This document shows positions 17,607 through 26,947 of a stretch of DNA of 64,000 bases, in pieces. The stretch lies in the NCBI GenBank assembly GCA_018261905.1, contig JAGTRU010000010.1, forward strand, positions 124,001 through 188,000, given 5' to 3'. Source of the DNA: Pseudomonadota bacterium (GTDB lineage Bacteria > Pseudomonadota > Gammaproteobacteria > Burkholderiales > Rhodocyclaceae). Under the pieces are notes generated by a model. The model worked only from the letters and a program-made list of their open reading frames with translations. It had not been told where the DNA came from and did no database searches. Position numbers and translations under genes: made by a program. The stretch's first letter is position 1. Each line of letters starts with the position of its first letter.

Positions 17607-18128
17607 TTAGCAGGGCGCCAGCATCTCGCGATAGCGGCGGGCGTTGGCCACGTAATGGTCGGCCGATGTTTGCAAGCGGGCGACGTCCTCGTCGCTCAGT
17701 TCGCGCACCACCTTGCCCGGCGAGCCGACGATCAGCACGCGGTCGGGGAAAACCTTGCCTTCGGGAATCAGCGTATTGGCGCCGACGATGCAGCCCTTGC
17801 CGATCACGGCGCGGTTGAGGATCACCGAGCCGATGCCGATCAGGCTGCCGTCGCCGACCGTGCAACCGTGCAGCATGACCAGATGGCCGACGGTGACGTT
17901 GGCGCCGATGTGCATCGGGATGCCTTCGTCGGTGTGCAGCACCGAGCCATCCTGGATATTGCTGTTGTCGCCGATGTGGATCGGATCGTTATCGCCGCGT
18001 AGCGTGGCGTTCCACCAGATCGAGGCATTGGCGCCGAGGCGGATGTCGCCGATCAGCGTGGCGTTGGGCGCGACCCAGGCGTTGGCGCCGAGTTGTGGTT
18101 GTTTGTCGCCGAGGCGGTAGAGGGGCAT
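17607..18128 (-). CDS. Gamma carbonic anhydrase family protein
   Basis: 173 residues from ATG 18128 with AAGGAG upstream. The left-handed beta-helix hexapeptide repeats ([35 protein letters not shown]) and histidines at VLHTDEG and [10 protein letters not shown] match the YrdA/PaaY branch of gamma carbonic anhydrases, which bind a metal between subunits of a trimer. Many YrdA-like members have weak or no measured carbonic anhydrase activity. Upstream on the minus strand is the divergent MazG-like gene. Confidence 0.92.
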   Translation of the reverse strand: MPLYRLGDKQPQLGANAWVAPNATLIGDIRLGANASIWWNATLRGDNDPIHIGDNSNIQDGSVLHTDEGIPMHIGANVTVGHLVMLHGCTVGDGSLIGIGSVILNRAVIGKGCIVGANTLIPEGKVFPDRVLIVGSPGKVVRELSDEDVARLQTSADHYVANARRYREMLAPC

Positions 18129-18223
18129 GTGGTCTCCTTCGATAATTGGTCGTGTTGTCTTGCCGGTCGCGGCCGATTTTACGCTAGCATCGCTAGCCTG
18201 ACGAACCACGCCGGAGACCCGAA

Positions 18224-18580
18224 TTGAGCGAATTTGCAAGCCTCACCGCCGCCCTGCTGGAATTTCGCGATGCCCGCGACTGGCGGCAGTTCCATACCCT
18301 GCGCAACCTGATCACCTCGCTCAATCTCGAAGCCGCCGAATTGCTCGAACTAACGCAATGGAAAAGCGATGCCGAAATCGATGCGTTGCCGGCCGATGCC
18401 AAAAGCGGCGAAGCGCTGCGCGACGAATGCGCCGACATCCTGCTTTACCTGCTGCTGATTGCCGAAACGAGCGGCATCGATCTGCTGGCGGCGGCGCGCG
18501 CCAAGCTGCTGAAAAATGCGGCCAAGTATCCGGTGGACAAGGCCCGCGGTTCGCGGGCCAAGTACACCGAACTCGGCTGA
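18224..18580 (+). CDS. MazG-like nucleotide pyrophosphohydrolase
   Basis: 118 residues starting at TTG 18224, with GGAGAC upstream and no ATG that would keep the N-terminal helix. The all-alpha NTP-pyrophosphatase motif ExxE...ExxD is visible as NLEAAELLE and [16 protein letters not shown]. Proteins of this length belong to the RS21-C6/dCTP pyrophosphatase group that hydrolyses noncanonical or surplus nucleoside triphosphates. It ends three bases before the convergent rlmJ gene. Confidence 0.85.
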   Translation: MSEFASLTAALLEFRDARDWRQFHTLRNLITSLNLEAAELLELTQWKSDAEIDALPADAKSGEALRDECADILLYLLLIAETSGIDLLAAARAKLLKNAAKYPVDKARGSRAKYTELG

Positions 18581-18583
18581 AAA

Positions 18584-19429
18584 TTAGCTGGTTTGGCTTT
18601 CTAGCGTGTATTTGGCGCCGTCGCCCTGGGCGAGCAGCCGGGTCAGTACTGGCAGGGTTTCGTGCAGGGTCTTTTCCAGCGTCCACGGCGGATTGATGAT
18701 GAACATGCCGCTGCCGTGCATGCCGTAGCCGTCCTTGGCCGGGGCGCTGACTTCCAGGCTGGCGTGCAGCCAGTTCGGGGCGCCCAGGTTTTTCAGCTTG
18801 CTCGGCAGCTTGCGCGACTCCGGTTTGGAGAGCATCGGGTACCACAGCGCGTAAGTGCCGGTGGCAAAACGTTTCAGGGCTTCCTGCAGGCCGCTGACGA
18901 CATTGCTGTAATCGTCGCGGGTTTCGTAGGAAGGGTCGATGAGGACCAGGGCGCGGCGCGGTGGCGGCGGAAGGATGGCTTTCAGGCCGGCAAAGCCGTC
19001 GCCGGCGGTGATCATCACCTGGCGGCCGGCGCTGTTGAAGCAGCCCTGCAGCAGCTTGACGTCGGTGCTGTGCAATTCGTAGAGGCGCAGGCGGTCGCCG
19101 TCGCGCAGCATCTGGCTGGACAGCCAGGGCGAGCCCGGATACTGGCGCAGCTTGCCGTCCGGGTTGAGCATCCGGACGAAATCGACATAATCGGCAGCGG
19201 CCGGCGGCAGGCCGCTGGCTTCCCAGAGGCGGCCGATGCCTTCGGCGTACTCGCCGAGCTTGGTGGCATGCGCCGATTCCAGCGAGTAGCAGCCGGCGCC
19301 GGCATGGGTATCGATGATCCAGAAGGGCGCAGGTTTTTCGCCCATGTACTGGGCAATCTGCAGCAGGATCAGATGTTTGAGTACGTCGGCGTGATTGCCG
19401 GCGTGAAAGGCGTGGCGGTAACTGAGCAT
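18584..19429 (-). CDS. rlmJ: 23S rRNA (adenine(2030)-N(6))-methyltransferase
   Basis: 281 residues, family length. It begins with the diagnostic YRHAFHAGNHADVLKH segment, has the SAM-binding region IDTHAGAGCY and the catalytic motif IDPSYE (the DPPY-type motif of N6-adenine methyltransferases). It methylates A2030 of 23S rRNA. ATG 19429 is used instead of the in-frame ATG at 19453, because it yields the standard N-terminus. It diverges from the DUF3301 gene across 22 bases. Confidence 0.95.
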   Translation of the reverse strand: MLSYRHAFHAGNHADVLKHLILLQIAQYMGEKPAPFWIIDTHAGAGCYSLESAHATKLGEYAEGIGRLWEASGLPPAAADYVDFVRMLNPDGKLRQYPGSPWLSSQMLRDGDRLRLYELHSTDVKLLQGCFNSAGRQVMITAGDGFAGLKAILPPPPRRALVLIDPSYETRDDYSNVVSGLQEALKRFATGTYALWYPMLSKPESRKLPSKLKNLGAPNWLHASLEVSAPAKDGYGMHGSGMFIINPPWTLEKTLHETLPVLTRLLAQGDGAKYTLESQTS

Positions 19430-19451
19430 GGGCGCAGTATACTTCGCCGCC

Positions 19452-19793
19452 ATGCCTATTTACGAATCCATTTTCCTGTTGCTCGCCGCTCTCGGCGTCT
19501 GGCTCTGGCTGGACACGCTGAAAGCCCGTGAAATCGGCATTCTTGCCGCGCAGCGGGCGTGCGCCGACGAAGGTCTGCAATTTCTCGACGAGACCGTGGC
19601 CGGTACCTCAATCCGTCTGGCCCGCGACGATAACGGTCAGCTCAAACTGCGCCGCGTCTATGCCTTCGAATACAGCGACACCGGCGACAATCGCCGTTCC
19701 GGCAGCGTCACCATGCTCGGCCACGAGGTCGAGATCCTGCACGTCCGCCCCCACCTTTACGTGATCCCGAACCCCCATGAAACCCTGCATTGA
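19452..19793 (+). CDS. DUF3301 membrane-anchored protein
   Basis: 113 residues from ATG 19452. One N-terminal membrane helix (SIFLLLAALGVWLWLDTL) is followed by AREIGILAAQRACADEGLQFLDETVAGTSIRL-type sequence diagnostic of DUF3301. Function is unknown. Its 3' end overlaps the mutarotase start by 17 bases, so the two are co-translated. Confidence 0.88.
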   Translation: MPIYESIFLLLAALGVWLWLDTLKAREIGILAAQRACADEGLQFLDETVAGTSIRLARDDNGQLKLRRVYAFEYSDTGDNRRSGSVTMLGHEVEILHVRPHLYVIPNPHETLH

Positions 19794-20625
19794 AACCATC
19801 GATTTCCACGGCATTGAAGCCCTGCGCCTGCATGGCCCGAAAGACACCAGCGCCGTCATCAGCAAACTGGGTGGCCAGGTGCTCTCCTGGAAAACCTCCG
19901 ACCAGCGCGAGCGGCTGTTTCTTTCGGAAAAGGCGGTGTTCGACGGCAGCGTCGCCATGCGCGGCGGCATTCCGGTCTGCTTTCCGCAATTTGCCAGCCA
20001 GGGCGATTTGCCCAAACACGGTTTGCTGCGCACCAAACAATGGCGGCTGGAAACCGAGCGTACTGGTGACGATTTCGCCCTGGTTACGCTGGCCATCAAC
20101 GACGATGAACAGACGCGCGCCCTGTGGCCGCATCCCTTCCTCGCCGAACTCACCCTGATGATAGAGGCCGACCGCATCGACGTCGAGTTGAGCATCACCA
20201 ATACCGGCGGGGCGCCCTTTGAATTCACCGGCGCCCTGCATACCTACATCCGCCTGGTCCAGGTCGAGGATGCGGCGATTGAAGGACTGCGCGGCCACGA
20301 ATACCGCGATGCCGCCAACGGCAACGAACATCGCTACGACAGCGGCACCGAGCTGGTCGTCGAAGGCGAAGTCGACCGCGTCTATTTCGACGTCAAGCGG
20401 CCGCAACACCTGAAAGCCGGCAATCACAGCCTGGGCATCCAGGGCCAGGGCTTTCCCGATGTCGTGATCTGGAATCCCTGGGTCGATCTGTGCGCCGACC
20501 TCAAGGACATGCCGGCCGATGGCTGGCGGCATATGCTCTGCGTCGAGGCGGCGGCGGTGCGCGAACCGGTGGTGCTGCCGGCCGGCGAGGAATGGTACGG
20601 CCGGCAGACGCTGGTCGCCGTCTGA
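19777..20625 (+). CDS. D-hexose-6-phosphate mutarotase (aldose 1-epimerase family)
   Basis: 282 residues. It shows the YeaD-type aldose epimerase pattern: LGGQVLSWK, MRGGIPVCFPQF, KHGLLRTKQW (His-containing), ALHTYIRL and a late DVVIWNPW motif. It interconverts the alpha and beta anomers of glucose-6-phosphate and related sugars in the cytoplasm. It is translationally coupled to the DUF3301 gene. The region to the convergent adaptor gene is only 33 bases, with an imperfect GC-rich inverted repeat. Confidence 0.92.
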   Translation: MKPCIETIDFHGIEALRLHGPKDTSAVISKLGGQVLSWKTSDQRERLFLSEKAVFDGSVAMRGGIPVCFPQFASQGDLPKHGLLRTKQWRLETERTGDDFALVTLAINDDEQTRALWPHPFLAELTLMIEADRIDVELSITNTGGAPFEFTGALHTYIRLVQVEDAAIEGLRGHEYRDAANGNEHRYDSGTELVVEGEVDRVYFDVKRPQHLKAGNHSLGIQGQGFPDVVIWNPWVDLCADLKDMPADGWRHMLCVEAAAVREPVVLPAGEEWYGRQTLVAV

Positions 20626-20658
20626 GTCTATTGAATTAGCGGCGGGCCGGCCAGCCCG

Positions 20659-21813
20659 CTACTGCTGCACGACTTCCGGTGCCAGCGCCGCGGCCTTGAC
20701 CAGTTCGCCTTCCTTGAGCGGCTTGAGGTCGCGGGCGACGACCGGGGTGTGGTCGTCGAGTCCGCTCAGGATTTCCACCCAGTCGTCCCGGACCCGTCCG
20801 GTCTTGACCTCGATCGCTTCCAGCTTGTTGTCGGCGTCGAGCTTGAAGACGCGGGTCGTGCCGCCCTGGCTGAGGACGGCGGAGGCGGGGATGACCAGCG
20901 CCTTGCGCTTGCCCAGACCAATGCTGCCGGAAACATTGAGTCCCGCCTTGAGGTCGGTGCCGGCCGGCAGATCGACATAGGCCAGGCCGTTGCGCGTCTT
21001 CACGTCGACGGTCGGCGAGACCCGCCGGATGCGTCCCTTGACTTCGGGGCCGAGCGGACTCTTGATCAACACTTCCTGACCGGCGGCCAACTTCATCAGC
21101 AGTTCGCCCTTGATCTCGGCCCGCCATTCCAGGCGTCCCTGGCGGATCAGCCGGAACAGTTCGCTGCCGGCCTGGACGATGCTGCCTTCCGAGGCGGAAG
21201 AGGAAGAAATCACCCCATCGTCGGGGGCGCTCAGGGTGGCGAATTCGAGCTTGAGCTGCTGCCGCTTGACCTGGGCGCGGGCCGCGTTGAGGCGGGCTTC
21301 GGCGGTATGTTTCTGGGTTTCGTAGAGGGTCAGTTCCTGGCGGCTGACGCCGCCCGAGGGAGCCAGGCGATTGGCCCGTTCCAGGGTGGCCGCGGCTTGT
21401 GCCAGCACCGCCTCGGCTTCGGCCAGTTGGGCATTGGTGACATCGAGATCGGTTTCGACGGTGGCGGCATTGAGGCGGGCGAGCACCTGGCCTTTCTTCA
21501 CCGTCTCGCCCTCGCTGACCAGCACGCTGACCAGGCGCAGGCCGCCGACTTCCGTGCTGATGGCGGTTTCGTGCCAGGGCATGATGTTGCCGCTGGCCTC
21601 GATGCGGTCGGGCCACAGTTCGGTTTTCGGGCGGACCAGGGCGACGTTGCGGACGGGGGCGGGCGGCGGGGGCGGTGTCGTCGCCCGGGGCGCCGTCGCC
21701 GGTGGCGGCGCGGCGGTCGGGGTGGCGCTGAGCACCAGGGAGGTCGGCACGATCAGGGTAAGGGCGACGGCGGCGGCCGTGATACGGCGCCTGGTCGGCA
21801 GCAAGGATGGCAT
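20659..21813 (-). CDS. Periplasmic adaptor (membrane fusion protein) of an efflux system
   Basis: 384 residues from ATG 21813, eight bases after the outer-membrane factor stop. The N-terminus has one hydrophobic segment then a Pro/Ala-rich spacer. It shows the HlyD/RND adaptor layout: lipoyl-like half motif (GLRLVSVLVSEGETVKKGQVLARL), alpha-helical hairpin, second half motif (SAPDDGVISSSSASEGSIVQAG), beta-barrel and membrane-proximal domains. It would bridge an inner-membrane pump and the outer-membrane channel. No pump gene follows; the next gene is convergent. Confidence 0.9.
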   Translation of the reverse strand: MPSLLPTRRRITAAAVALTLIVPTSLVLSATPTAAPPPATAPRATTPPPPPAPVRNVALVRPKTELWPDRIEASGNIMPWHETAISTEVGGLRLVSVLVSEGETVKKGQVLARLNAATVETDLDVTNAQLAEAEAVLAQAAATLERANRLAPSGGVSRQELTLYETQKHTAEARLNAARAQVKRQQLKLEFATLSAPDDGVISSSSASEGSIVQAGSELFRLIRQGRLEWRAEIKGELLMKLAAGQEVLIKSPLGPEVKGRIRRVSPTVDVKTRNGLAYVDLPAGTDLKAGLNVSGSIGLGKRKALVIPASAVLSQGGTTRVFKLDADNKLEAIEVKTGRVRDDWVEILSGLDDHTPVVARDLKPLKEGELVKAAALAPEVVQQ

Positions 21814-21821
21814 GGCGGTAC

Positions 21822-23321
21822 TCAATTGGCGGCAGGGGCGCTGGTCAGGGCCGCGCTGCTCTGTGGTTGGGGGGATTCCGGCTCGTAGCGGGCGGCACCG
21901 CCGGTCGCCCGGTTGAGCGCGACCCAGGCCTGCAGTCGTTCCTGCTGGACGCTGAGCAGGGTTTCCTGGGCACTCAACATGGCGCGGCGGGCGTCTTCCA
22001 GTTCCAGGAGGTTGCTTGCCCCTTCGCGGTAACGGATGTCGACTGACTCGAAAAAGCTTTGATACTGGCTGGCAGAAAGGCGCGCGTTTTCGGCCCGCTC
22101 GTGGGCGGCGGCGTAGCGGGTCAGGGCGTCTTCGACTTCCTGGATGGCGCTGCGCGTCTTCGCCTTGAAATCGGCCAGGGCCTCCTCGTATTTCGATTTG
22201 GCGATGGCGACCGCCGCCTGGCGTCGGCCGCCATCGAAAATCGGCAGGCTCAACGATGGCCCGAACGACCAGGTGCCGAAGGACAGGGCGCCGCTGCTGC
22301 TGCCGCTCGCCGAATAGCCGAGCGCGCCGTTCAGCGTCAGGCGCGGATAGCGGTCGGCTTCGGCCAGCCCGATATTGGCCGACTCCGCCGCCAGCCGGCG
22401 TTCGGCCGAGCGGATGTCGGGGCGCTGGATGAGGGCCTGGCTGGGGATGGCGATGCTGAAATGCCGGGGGACGGGCAGACGGTCGAGGCCGGTCGGCTTG
22501 TCGGCCAGCAGTTCCATCAGGGTTGGGCGGGGAATGCCGGTCAGCCGGGTCAGCAGGTTTTCCTGGCGTTCGCAATAGGCCCGGGTGGCGGCGAGTTGGG
22601 TTTTTGCCTCGGCCACCGAGGCCCGGCTGCGGATCGCCTGGTAGGGCGCGGTAAACCCTTCCTTGACGCTGGCCGCCGTCAGCTTTTCGGTGGCCTGGCG
22701 GGAGGCGACGTCCTGTTCGCTGAGGGCGACATAGGATTGGCAGGCGCGGTAACTCAGGTAGGCGTCGGTGACGTCGGCTGCCAGGCTGACGCGGACATCG
22801 GCCAGCGTTGCCTGGCGCGCTTCGGCGCGGGCCAGTGCGCCTTCCTGGCCGCGCCGGACGGCGCCAAAAAGATCGAGTTCCCAGGAGGCGTTCATCGACA
22901 ACCAGGCCTCGTTGAAGGCGCCGCCGGTCGAATCGCTCTTCGCCCGCTGGCCGCCGGCGCCGCTGTCGACGCCGGGCAAGGCAGTGGCGTTGGCCTGGGC
23001 GTACAGCGAACGCGACTGGCTGACGCGGGCCAGTGCCGCTTCCAGGGTCGGGCTGGTCTGGAAGGCCTGGCTGACCAGGTCGTCGAGAACCGGGTCGGAG
23101 AGCTCGGTCCACCAGGTGGCGGCCGGTGCCGGTTCGGCGTTCGGCACTGCCGGTTGGCGGGCGACATCGGTCTTCGAGGTCCATTGGCCGGGCACCTCCG
23201 CCACCTCCGCTAAGTTCGGGGCGACATAGTTCGGTCCGACGGCGGTACAGCCGGAGAGTAGCGAGACGAGGCCGAAGACCAGCCAGTTCGCGTTGCGCCG
23301 GGTAGGAAAATGCACGTTCAT
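21822..23321 (-). CDS. Outer-membrane efflux lipoprotein (TolC/NodT family)
   Basis: 499 residues from ATG 23321, preceded by AAAGGA. The signal sequence ends in the lipobox LLSGC, so Cys is probably lipidated. Two OEP domains follow, with WWTELSDPVLDDLV near the start and the second-half signature GGRRQAAVAIAKSKYEEAL. It forms the outer-membrane channel of a tripartite exporter together with the adaptor encoded downstream. The LysR gene upstream is on the same strand but separated by 268 bases that include a strong hairpin. Confidence 0.92.
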   Translation of the reverse strand: MNVHFPTRRNANWLVFGLVSLLSGCTAVGPNYVAPNLAEVAEVPGQWTSKTDVARQPAVPNAEPAPAATWWTELSDPVLDDLVSQAFQTSPTLEAALARVSQSRSLYAQANATALPGVDSGAGGQRAKSDSTGGAFNEAWLSMNASWELDLFGAVRRGQEGALARAEARQATLADVRVSLAADVTDAYLSYRACQSYVALSEQDVASRQATEKLTAASVKEGFTAPYQAIRSRASVAEAKTQLAATRAYCERQENLLTRLTGIPRPTLMELLADKPTGLDRLPVPRHFSIAIPSQALIQRPDIRSAERRLAAESANIGLAEADRYPRLTLNGALGYSASGSSSGALSFGTWSFGPSLSLPIFDGGRRQAAVAIAKSKYEEALADFKAKTRSAIQEVEDALTRYAAAHERAENARLSASQYQSFFESVDIRYREGASNLLELEDARRAMLSAQETLLSVQQERLQAWVALNRATGGAARYEPESPQPQSSAALTSAPAAN

Positions 23322-23343
23322 TCCTTTTGCAAGGGGCGCGAAA

Positions 23344-23382
23344 TGGCCGACGCCAGCCACCGGTAGGTGCTGGCGTCGGCCG
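23344..23382 (-). other. Strong hairpin between lysR and the efflux operon
   Basis: GGCCGACGCCAGC (23345-23357) and GCTGGCGTCGGCC (23369-23381) form a 13-bp perfect stem with an 11-nt loop, extended by a G-T pair. It sits about 20 bases upstream of the outer-membrane factor start on the minus strand. There is no long T-tract, so it may be a leader structure, an attenuator or an operator dyad rather than a simple terminator. Confidence 0.5.
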
Positions 23383-23589
23383 GAAACAAGAGATTGTTCA
23401 GCATGGTGGGTTGCAGATTGCCACAGCAGGTTGGGCGCTTGGGGCGATGCTTCTGAGCGGCATCGGAATTTGATTGGCCAAGGATGCCGCCTTGCCGCCA
23501 GAAATTCAATTGAAGTTTTGCAACAGCTTGTATCCGTCGCCGCCGGTGCGGGCGGCAGTTTACGCGCCGGGCGTGACGACAAAAGGCCT

Positions 23590-24447
23590 TCAGTGCGTTG
23601 GTCGGGCCGCCGCCGCGATGGCATTGGCCAGGGTTTTCAAGGCACCCATCGGCGGCGCATCGCGCAGGCAGATCATACCGGTCGGTACCTGGCTGATGTC
23701 ATCGGGCAAGGTTTCGATGCATAAGTCGGCGGCATGTGGCGACTGTTCGACGACGCGGCGCGGCATCAGCGTCCAGCCCAGGCCAACGGCGACGCAACCG
23801 AGGATGCCTTCGAGCGTGCCGAATTCCATGGCATCGGCGACGGCGTGGCCGGTGGCGCGTTGCCAGGCGAGCGCCCGGCTGCGATAGGCGCAGCCTTCGC
23901 GAAAGAGGATCAGCGGCTGCAGGACCGGGTTGGCGCCTTTGGCGGAGATCTGCACCAGTTCTTCGACGACCAGTTCAGAAAATACCAGTTCCGGGTGCAC
24001 CACCGGGCCGGCGACGAAGGCGCAGTCGAGCTTGTGGGTCAGCACCTTTTCGGCAAGCTTGGCGCTGGTGTCGGTCATGACCCGCAGTTCGATGCCCGGA
24101 TGTTCGCCGCGCACGGCTTTCAGGGCGGCCGGCAGGTGCAGCGCGGCGAAGGTTTCCATGGCGCCGATGCGCAATTCGCCGACGCTTTCGCCGACCTGGC
24201 GCACGGCGGCGCTGGTCTGGCGTTCGAGGAGCAGCATGCGGCGGGCGTAATCGAGCAGGACGCGGCCGGAGGGTGCCAGTTCCAGGCCGCGGCCCTTGCG
24301 GAAAAACAGCTCGGCGCCGAGTTCCTCTTCCAGCCGGCGGATGCGGCCGGTGACGTTGGACTGCACGGTGTTCAACTTGCGCGAGGCGGCGAGGATGCCG
24401 CCTTCTTCGACGACGGCCTGGAAGGTGCGCAGGGCGACGAGTTCCAT
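23590..24447 (-). CDS. LysR-family transcriptional regulator
   Basis: 285 residues from ATG 24447. The N-terminal winged helix-turn-helix (LRTFQAVVEEGGILAASRKLNTVQSNVTGRIRRLEEELG) and the C-terminal substrate-binding domain are complete. It diverges from the MFS gene at 24549; the 101-bp spacer holds a dyad suited to LysR binding, so it probably controls that transporter and itself. The inducer is unknown. Confidence 0.92.
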   Translation of the reverse strand: MELVALRTFQAVVEEGGILAASRKLNTVQSNVTGRIRRLEEELGAELFFRKGRGLELAPSGRVLLDYARRMLLLERQTSAAVRQVGESVGELRIGAMETFAALHLPAALKAVRGEHPGIELRVMTDTSAKLAEKVLTHKLDCAFVAGPVVHPELVFSELVVEELVQISAKGANPVLQPLILFREGCAYRSRALAWQRATGHAVADAMEFGTLEGILGCVAVGLGWTLMPRRVVEQSPHAADLCIETLPDDISQVPTGMICLRDAPPMGALKTLANAIAAAARPTH

Positions 24448-24468
24448 ATCTATCTCCAATTGAGAATG

Positions 24469-24483
24469 GTTTGTTCGAAACAA
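24469..24483. promoter_or_regulatory. Dyad in the lysR/MFS divergent promoter region
   Basis: TTTGTT and AACAAA flank a 3-bp centre within the 101-bp spacer between divergent genes. LysR regulators bind interrupted dyads of this kind; binding is inferred. Confidence 0.45.
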
Positions 24484-24548
24484 ATCATTTGAATGGATAT
24501 CGTAACCCGTTTATCGTTGGTGAATCAAAAAATATAAAGGACGGCCCC

Positions 24549-25760
24549 ATGAACGAACAGAGACAACGCCTGCAGGTGCTGAGCGCCGGTATTTTCAGCC
24601 TGGTCCTGGTGCTCGGTGTCGCCCGTTTTTCCTACACGCCGCTGCTGCCGCTGATGCAGCAGCAGGCCGGGCTGGGCGTCGCCGAGGCCGGTTGGCTGGC
24701 GGCGATCAATTACGCCGGTTACCTGAGCGGGGCGCTGATCGCCTCGCTGATCAGCGATCTGGTGTTGAAAGACAAGCTCTACCGGATCGGCATGGTCGTC
24801 GCCATTGTCTGCACGGCCATCATGGGCCTGACCACCGATTTCACGATCTGGGCGTTGTCGCGTTATTTCGCGGGCTTGTCGAGCGCCGCCGGCATGTTGC
24901 TCGGCACCGGCCTGATCCTCAACTGGCTGATTCGCCACAATCATCGCAGCGAACTGGGCATCCACTTCGCCGGCATCGGTATCGGCATCGCCGGCTGCGC
25001 CGCGGTGGCGGCGCTGATGAACCATTGGCTGGACTGGCGCGAACAGTGGTTCGTGTTCACCGCCATCGGTTGCCTGCTGCTGGTACCGGCCCTGCGCTGG
25101 CTGCCGGCGCCGGATACCAGCGGCGTCACCAAGACCGGCCAGGTGCTTGAGGACAAGCCGCCCAGTCCGCTCTTCCTGCGCCTGTTCATGGCCTCGTATT
25201 TCTGCGCCGGCTTCGGTTTCGTCGTCAGCGCCACCTTCATTGTCGCCATCATCAACCATCTGCCGGGCCTGAGCGGGCAGGGCAACCTGGTCTTCCTGGC
25301 GATCGGCCTCGGGGCGATTCCGGCCTGTTTCAACTGGGATCTGATCGCCCGCCGTACTGGCGATCTGAACGCGCTGATCCTGGCGGCGCTGTTGCAGATC
25401 GTCGGCATCCTCATGCCGGTGGTGGTCGGCGGCCTGCTCGCCTCGTTGTTCGGCGCGCTGCTCTTCGGCGGCACTTTCGTCGGTATGGTCAGCCTGGTAT
25501 TGACCATGGCCGGACGCTATTACCCGACCAAGCCGGCCAAGATGATGGGCAAGATGACGCTTTCCTACGGCGTGGCGCAGATCATCGGCCCGGCCATCAC
25601 CGGCTGGCTGGCCACCCAACTCGGCAGCTACAACGCCGGGCTGTATGTTGCGGCCGGCGTGATGCTGGTCGGGACGGCGCTGCTGGTGGTGCTCAAGGCG
25701 GTCGACAAGCGCGATAGCATGGTCAAGACTGGCGCCTTCAAAAGCTGCGCGCAGATTTGA
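24549..25760 (+). CDS. MFS transporter, YbfB/YjiJ family
   Basis: 403 residues from ATG 24549 with AAAGGA nearby. About twelve hydrophobic helices are seen. The opening [24 protein letters not shown] is typical of the YbfB/YjiJ (DUF1228) branch of the major facilitator superfamily. The substrate is unknown. It is divergent from, and probably controlled by, the LysR gene at 23590. Confidence 0.88.
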   Translation: MNEQRQRLQVLSAGIFSLVLVLGVARFSYTPLLPLMQQQAGLGVAEAGWLAAINYAGYLSGALIASLISDLVLKDKLYRIGMVVAIVCTAIMGLTTDFTIWALSRYFAGLSSAAGMLLGTGLILNWLIRHNHRSELGIHFAGIGIGIAGCAAVAALMNHWLDWREQWFVFTAIGCLLLVPALRWLPAPDTSGVTKTGQVLEDKPPSPLFLRLFMASYFCAGFGFVVSATFIVAIINHLPGLSGQGNLVFLAIGLGAIPACFNWDLIARRTGDLNALILAALLQIVGILMPVVVGGLLASLFGALLFGGTFVGMVSLVLTMAGRYYPTKPAKMMGKMTLSYGVAQIIGPAITGWLATQLGSYNAGLYVAAGVMLVGTALLVVLKAVDKRDSMVKTGAFKSCAQI

Positions 25761-25859
25761 GGCAACGGCTATTGCCGGAAAACGACGCGATCGGCAACTT
25801 TGCTTATGCTTGCCGGTCTCTATGCTCAGACGATCACATGCCAACAAGGAGAATACGCA

Positions 25860-26842
25860 TGTTCAAGGGAATCCTGATCACCAAGGATGAGGCCGGCTAC
25901 CGTGCCGCTTTCCAGGAAATCGACGACGCCGTGCTGCCGGAAGGCGATGTCACGGTCCAGGTCGAGTGGTCCACGCTCAATTACAAGGACGGCCTGGCGA
26001 TTACCGGCAAGTCGCCGGTGGTGCGCCGTTTCCCGATGGTGCCGGGGATCGATTTTGCCGGCACGGTGAGCGAAAGTTCGAATCCGGCCTGGAAAACCGG
26101 CGACGCCGTCATCCTTAATGGCTGGGGCGTCGGCGAGACGCATTGCGGCGGCCTGGCTGGTATGGCGCGGGTCAAGGGCGAATGGCTGGTCGCCCGCCCG
26201 GCGGCCTTCACGGCCCGGCAGACGATGGCCATCGGCACGGCCGGCTACACGGCCATGCTCTGCGTGCTGGCCCTGGAAAAGCACGGCATCAAGCCGGAGG
26301 ATGGCGAAATCCTGGTCACCGGCGCCAACGGCGGGGTGGGCAGCGTCGCCATCGCCTTGCTCGCCAAACTCGGTTACATGGTGGTTGCCTCGACCGGCCG
26401 GCCGACTGAAGCCGATTACCTGAAGTCGCTCGGGGCCACCGCCATCATCGAGCGCAGCGAACTGGCGACGCCCGGCAAGCCGCTCGGGCGCGAACGCTGG
26501 GCCGGTGTCGTCGATACCGTTGGCAGCCATACGCTGGCCAATGCCTGCGCCACCACCAAGTACCGTGGCGCGGTCGCCGCCTGCGGTCTGGCCGGCGGCA
26601 TGGATCTGCCCGCTTCGGTGGCGCCCTTCATCCTGCGCGGCGTGACGCTCTACGGCATCGACAGCGTCATGGCGCCGCTCGCCGTGCGTCAGGAAGCCTG
26701 GCAACGCCTGGCGCGCGATCTCGATCCGGCCAAGCTGGAAGCCATCACCCATGAAATTCCGCTGTCCGGGGCGGTTGCCGTCGCTGGCGATTTGCTCGAC
26801 GGCAAGGTGCGCGGGCGAGTGGTGGTCGACATCACGCGCTGA
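25860..26842 (+). CDS. YhdH/YhfP family quinone oxidoreductase (acrylyl-CoA reductase-like)
   Basis: 327 residues from ATG 25860 with AAGGAG seven bases upstream. It is a zinc-independent MDR-superfamily protein: N-terminal GroES-like domain ([31 protein letters not shown]) and Rossmann domain ([21 protein letters not shown]). Members reduce activated double bonds with NADPH; AcuI homologues reduce acryloyl-CoA. The exact substrate here cannot be told from sequence. Confidence 0.9.
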
Positions 26843-26884
26843 GGCGGTTTTGTCGTAAACCTGCCGCCGTTGTTTGCGGCCTGA

Positions 26885-26931
26885 AAAGACCAGGTCATTG
26901 ATTTCAATGGAATCGATGCCTGGTCTTTCTC
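26885..26931 (+). terminator. Hairpin terminator after the YhdH-like gene
   Basis: AAAGACCAGG pairs with CCTGGTCTTT (10 bp), with an inner CATTGA/TCAATG hairpin in the loop, followed by TTTCTCTTGCTT. It lies just upstream of the CooA-like gene. Confidence 0.65.
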
Positions 26932-26947
26932 TTGCTTCGGGCAGCGT

